A stretch of 46,232 nt of DNA from contig MVQD01000034.1 of the NCBI GenBank assembly GCA_002067095.1, positions 1-46,232 on the forward strand, given 5' to 3'. The stretch's first letter is position 1; the number at the start of each line of letters is the position of its first letter. The notes below the pieces were generated by a model, which was not told the DNA's origin, searched no databases, and saw nothing but the letters and a program-made list of their open reading frames with translations. Positions 43,198-46,232 of this stretch are shown here, one piece after another. This stretch comes from Methanoregulaceae archaeon PtaB.Bin056 (GTDB lineage: Archaea > Halobacteriota > Methanomicrobia > Methanomicrobiales > Methanospirillaceae). A program made the position numbers and the translations under genes.

Positions 43198-44412
43198 TCA
43201 AAGGTCCCTTGCGCATCCCGACTGGATCGCGGCCCCTTTTACCGCACCTGCAATCGCCCGCGTCACGTCGCGATCGAGGATCGTGGGGAGGATGTGCTCC
43301 CGGTGGGGATGCGGCACATAGTCCGCAATGGCGTGTGCCGCCGCTACTTTCATCTCGTCACTTATGCACGTCGCAAATGCATCGAGCGCACCCCGGAACA
43401 CCCCGGGGAACGCCAGCGCATTGTTGATCTGGTTTGGAAAGTCGCTTCTCCCTGTCCCCACCACCGCCGCGCCGGCGCGCCGGGCGGCATCAGGCATGAT
43501 CTCTGGGACAGGGTTGGCCATCGCAAAGACGATGGGATCATCGTTCATGCGCCGGATCATCGCTTCGTTGAGCACTCCGGGCCCGGAGACCCCGATGAAG
43601 ACGTCTGCTCCCTCCATCGCATCAGAGAGCGACCCCGTCCGCCCGGAACGGTTGGTCTCGTCCGCCAGGATGAACTTGTACTTGTTGCGGTAGAGGCCTT
43701 TCCGGGCGCGGTGGATGATCCCCTGGGTGTCGCAGACCACGATCTCGCGGACACTCTGGCAGACGTCCGGGCTGTACCCGATGCACCGGAGGAGTCGCGT
43801 GATGGCGTACCCTGCGGCACCGGCCCCGCAGACCACGATATGGAGGTCCTCGAACTGCTTCTTCGTGGCCCTGCACGCATTGAGGAGGGCTGCGAGGACC
43901 GTGATCGCGGTGCCGTGCTGGTCGTCGTGCATCACCGGGATGCCGAGGTCCTGGAGGCCCTCCTCCACCTCGAAGCAGCGGGGGGCGGCGATATCCTCGA
44001 GGTTGATCCCGCCAAAGACAGGGGCGATGTTTCTGACCTGGTCCACGAAGTCAGACTGGGGGCCGTCGAAACAGATGGGGAACGCGTCGATACCGGCGAA
44101 TTTCTTGAAGAGGATTGCCTTTCCCTCCATTACCGGGATGGCCGCGTACCCGCCGATGTTCCCGAGGCCGAGCACCGCCGTCCCGTCTGTGACGATTGCC
44201 ACCGAGTTCCGCTTGAGGGTGTAGCGGTACGCAAGGTCCCTGTCCTTATGGATCGCCCGGCAGACCTCTGCCACTCCAGGCGTGTAGGCACGCGAGAGGT
44301 CGCGGCGGCTCTCCAGCGGCACCTTTGATCGTATCTCCAGCTTGCCGTGGTGTGTTTCATGGAGCGCCAGCGCCTCGCGGTAGATCGCATTGCGGTCCTC
44401 TTCCTGGTCCAT
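43198..44412 (-). CDS. NAD(P)-dependent malic enzyme
   Basis: Oxidatively decarboxylates malate to pyruvate, or runs in reverse, linking the partial TCA cycle to pyruvate. The 404-residue protein is of the short prokaryotic type. It shows the catalytic Tyr in AYTPGVAEVC, the NAD-adjacent VLGLGNIGGYAAIPVMEGKAILFKKFAGIDAF with catalytic Lys, the metal-binding INLEDIAAPRCFE and HDDQHGTA, and the dinucleotide motif GAGAAGYAI. There is no phosphotransacetylase extension. The ATG at 44412 gives the usual N-terminus. It is divergent from the nuclease gene, with 120 bases between starts. Confidence 0.93.
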   Translation of the reverse strand: MDQEEDRNAIYREALALHETHHGKLEIRSKVPLESRRDLSRAYTPGVAEVCRAIHKDRDLAYRYTLKRNSVAIVTDGTAVLGLGNIGGYAAIPVMEGKAILFKKFAGIDAFPICFDGPQSDFVDQVRNIAPVFGGINLEDIAAPRCFEVEEGLQDLGIPVMHDDQHGTAITVLAALLNACRATKKQFEDLHIVVCGAGAAGYAITRLLRCIGYSPDVCQSVREIVVCDTQGIIHRARKGLYRNKYKFILADETNRSGRTGSLSDAMEGADVFIGVSGPGVLNEAMIRRMNDDPIVFAMANPVPEIMPDAARRAGAAVVGTGRSDFPNQINNALAFPGVFRGALDAFATCISDEMKVAAAHAIADYVPHPHREHILPTILDRDVTRAIAGAVKGAAIQSGCARDL

Positions 44413-44533
44413 GATTCCACCAAGGTCGCCTCATCACATAAAACCCGGGTCTCCCTCCCCCTTCTCCTCTCCCGTTCGAACCCGGGAGACCCGGGCGGCC
44501 TGCCAACGCTTATCCCGATGCACGACGACCAGA

Positions 44534-45463
44534 ATGGCTATGTCCGGGAAAAGCTCCTTTCGCTTTGTGCTCCTCGGAATCGCACTCGGCGCTCTTCTCG
44601 CCATCGCAGGATGCACGGTTCCGGTGAACGTCACGCTGGATCCCTCGGGACACCCGGCATATGCGTGCGGGATACCGGCCGATGCGCGGGTCACAAGGGT
44701 CATCGACGGCGACACCATCGCGGTGAAGACTGCAGGGGGAAGGGAGGAGACCGTGCGCATTCTCGGTATCGACACCCCTGAGACCGAGGAGCACGGAAAC
44801 TGGGGCACTGAATACGAGGGGATAAGCGATCCCTCGTACCTGACTGCGTGGGGGCACAGGGCCCGCAACCAGACGGAGAGGCTGGTCAAAGGGAAGAGCG
44901 TAAGCCTCGTGACCGATTGCCGGGCGGGAGAACGCGACCGGTACGGCAGGCTCCTTGCCTACGTCGGGGTCGAGGGATCTGACCTTGGCTCCCTGCTCCT
45001 CCAGGAGGGGTATGCGAGGGTCTACACCGAAGAATCGTTTGAAAAGAAGCAGCAGTACCTCATGCTCCAGTCCGGTGCACAGCTGGCCGGGGCCGGGATC
45101 TGGAGCGCCGCAAAGACCCCTGAGCGTCCCCCCGGAAGCCCGGTCTCGATCGCGTCCGTCCAGTACGATGCTCCCGGCGACGACAGGGACAACCTGAACG
45201 GTGAGTATGTCGTGCTCGCCTCCGATGGACCGGTGAACCTCTCGGGATGGACGATCGCCGACAACAGCGGAACCATCTATACGTTCGGCAACGTGGTCAT
45301 ACCGCCGGGAGATCACGTGACACTCTACATCGGTTCCGGCACCCCGAGCGGCACCAGTCTCTACTGGAACCTCTCCGCCCCGCTGCTTGGAAACGACGCG
45401 GATGCTGTCACGCTCAGGGACCCACAAGGAAAGGCTATGGCAGTCTACCGTTGGGGCCAGTGA
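44534..45463 (+). CDS. Secreted thermonuclease with lamin-tail domain
   Basis: A 309-residue lipoprotein: hydrophobic signal and lipobox LAIAGC with Cys near residue 23. Residues about 50-190 are a staphylococcal-nuclease domain with VIDGDTIAV, ILGIDTPETEE and ERDRYGRLLAYV, carrying the catalytic Asp/Arg/Glu set of calcium-dependent nucleases. Residues about 205-309 form a lamin-tail domain (YVVLASDGPVNLSGWTIAD, VVIPPGDHVTLY, DADAVTLRDPQG), an immunoglobulin-like fold often attached to extracellular nucleases. It probably degrades extracellular nucleic acid. The frame is open upstream to 44390, but the ATG at 44534 gives a normal signal peptide; a second ATG lies 6 bases later. Confidence 0.87.
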   Translation: MAMSGKSSFRFVLLGIALGALLAIAGCTVPVNVTLDPSGHPAYACGIPADARVTRVIDGDTIAVKTAGGREETVRILGIDTPETEEHGNWGTEYEGISDPSYLTAWGHRARNQTERLVKGKSVSLVTDCRAGERDRYGRLLAYVGVEGSDLGSLLLQEGYARVYTEESFEKKQQYLMLQSGAQLAGAGIWSAAKTPERPPGSPVSIASVQYDAPGDDRDNLNGEYVVLASDGPVNLSGWTIADNSGTIYTFGNVVIPPGDHVTLYIGSGTPSGTSLYWNLSAPLLGNDADAVTLRDPQGKAMAVYRWGQ

Positions 45464-45531
45464 GTTCCCGCAATGCGAGACTGAATTGACCAATCCGGTC
45501 GGTCTGCCCGAGATCCCCGCGGTCCCCCGGC

Positions 45532-46232
45532 TCACACCCCATCTTCATTCGCAGACGGTTGCGTCTCCCTTTTCGACGGTATCGTGCAGGGACCGCTGCT
45601 CGGGACGATGGTGACCGAGCTCTTCGGGATCTTGGACTCAAGCGACGCCTTCATCCGGTCGATCGCTTCCTGTACTTCGCACATACGCCGGTCGCCGTCG
45701 AACTCGAGGAAAATCTCAATGTACACGTTGCTCCCGCTCCTCCGGGAGCGAACACCGTGAAATGCTTCGTATTCGCAGAAGAACTCTGTGAGTTCCCTGA
45801 TGATCGTGATCTGGAGCGATTCGTCGAGCGTCTTGTCAAGGAGGTCTGGGAGCGATGCAGAGATAACCCGGTAGCCGGTGGTAAAGAGGAAGCCGACGAT
45901 GATCATCGATGCGAAGGGATCGATATAGACCGCCCACCAGAACTGGTGCAGCACGATGGAGAAGATGAGCGCGAGCAGGACCGAGAGGTCCGAGAACGCC
46001 TTGGTCCTGAAGAGTCGCCACTGCGACTCCATGATGGGAGAGTACTCCTTCTGGGCGATGCGGTAGTTCTTGAACCAGAGCCAGGTATTCACCGTAACAC
46101 CAATGCTCATCATGACGAGCGCGAGCGCCACCCCGCTGATATGGAGGGCTTCGGGTGCGAGGATCCTCGTGATCGCGGTGTAAAAGACCAGGACAAGGGA
46201 GATGAGCATCACCGCGCCGGTGATGATGCTCG
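45532..46232 (-). CDS. Cation diffusion facilitator transporter (partial, N-terminus beyond window)
   Basis: The frame is open through the right window edge, so the first helices are missing; about 233 codons are visible. It matches the CDF family: helices 3 to 6 (LISLVLVFYTAITRIL, VALALVMMSIGVTVNTWLWF, FSDLSVLLALIFSIVL, YIDPFASMIIVGFLF), then a cytoplasmic C-terminal domain (LPDLLDKTLDE onward) ending in a Ser-rich tail with CTIPSKRE. In helix 5 the usual metal-binding HxxxD reads KAFSD, so the His is Lys; the helix 2 half of the site is outside the window. Substrate metal cannot be told. It is convergent with the nuclease gene, 68 bases apart. Confidence 0.85.
   Translation of the reverse strand, partial: SIITGAVMLISLVLVFYTAITRILAPEALHISGVALALVMMSIGVTVNTWLWFKNYRIAQKEYSPIMESQWRLFRTKAFSDLSVLLALIFSIVLHQFWWAVYIDPFASMIIVGFLFTTGYRVISASLPDLLDKTLDESLQITIIRELTEFFCEYEAFHGVRSRRSGSNVYIEIFLEFDGDRRMCEVQEAIDRMKASLESKIPKSSVTIVPSSGPCTIPSKRETQPSANEDGV

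Noticed and set aside
42658-44328. 556-codon plus-strand frame opposite malic enzyme and its neighbours
   Set aside because: It runs across three recognised minus-strand genes and shows no domain of its own.

Overview
This window looks like chromosomal DNA from a GC-rich methanogenic euryarchaeon, most likely of the order Methanomicrobiales. The archaeal markers are an ether-lipid enzyme (geranylgeranylglyceryl phosphate synthase), an archaeal-type threonyl-tRNA synthetase, GatCAB, archaeal type IV pilins, a CbiZ cobinamide hydrolase, an MTH1187-type protein, TATA-box promoters and several apparently leaderless starts. The multi-PAS sensor kinases with an ITRHD phospho-acceptor motif are typical of Methanomicrobiales. 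The genus cannot be fixed from the sequence alone. I saw no tRNA, rRNA, CRISPR array or insertion sequence; gene order and codon use look like ordinary chromosome.

Layout. 1-4.4 kb: a corrinoid/iron-type ABC importer (ATPase cut by the window edge, permease), an unrecognised 121-aa protein, two overlapping type IV pilins, and cbiZ divergent from the pilins. 4.7-6.6 kb: a lipoprotein, a three-helix membrane protein and a thiamine-binding-like protein. 6.8-10.2 kb: a very large response-regulator/multi-PAS histidine kinase, divergent from a UbiA prenyltransferase (10.4-11.3 kb). 11.7-18.5 kb: a small conserved-looking protein, an MBL-fold hydrolase, a solute-binding/cache lipoprotein, dCMP deaminase, an orphan PemK/MazF-like protein, a pilin-like LamG surface protein, a small membrane protein and an asparagine-synthase-like protein.

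18.9-26.3 kb is the housekeeping core, a tight six-gene operon gatC-gatA-gatB-topA-GGGP synthase-trmJ with overlaps or gaps of 12 bases or less. 26.5-33.3 kb: tandem-cache lipoprotein, dCTP deaminase, threonyl-tRNA synthetase, a YkgJ-like cysteine-cluster protein, a methyltransferase, a four-CBS protein and a HEAT-repeat protein. 33.9-46.2 kb: MsrA, a membrane histidine kinase, a tiny Cys-rich protein, a histidine kinase fused to a GNAT acetyltransferase, an adenosine-specific kinase divergent from a cache/HAMP/SpoIIE phosphatase, a DUF3566-like membrane protein, a metallophosphoesterase, a 4-oxalocrotonate tautomerase homologue, malic enzyme, a secreted nuclease with a lamin-tail domain, and a cation-diffusion-facilitator transporter cut by the right edge.

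Themes. Translation and information processing (GatCAB, ThrRS, TrmJ, TopA) are mixed with a heavy load of sensing proteins: three histidine kinases, two cache lipoproteins and a SpoIIE phosphatase. None of the kinases has a DNA-binding response regulator beside it. The most unusual item is the kinase-acetyltransferase fusion at 36779-38620, whose phospho-acceptor motif has the His and Asp exchanged relative to its two paralogues in the same window. Other points of interest are a 10-bp perfect palindrome in the promoter region of the LamG pilin, a possible multi-hairpin leader at 26343-26466, and a 15-codon upstream ORF coupled to the MTH1187 gene.
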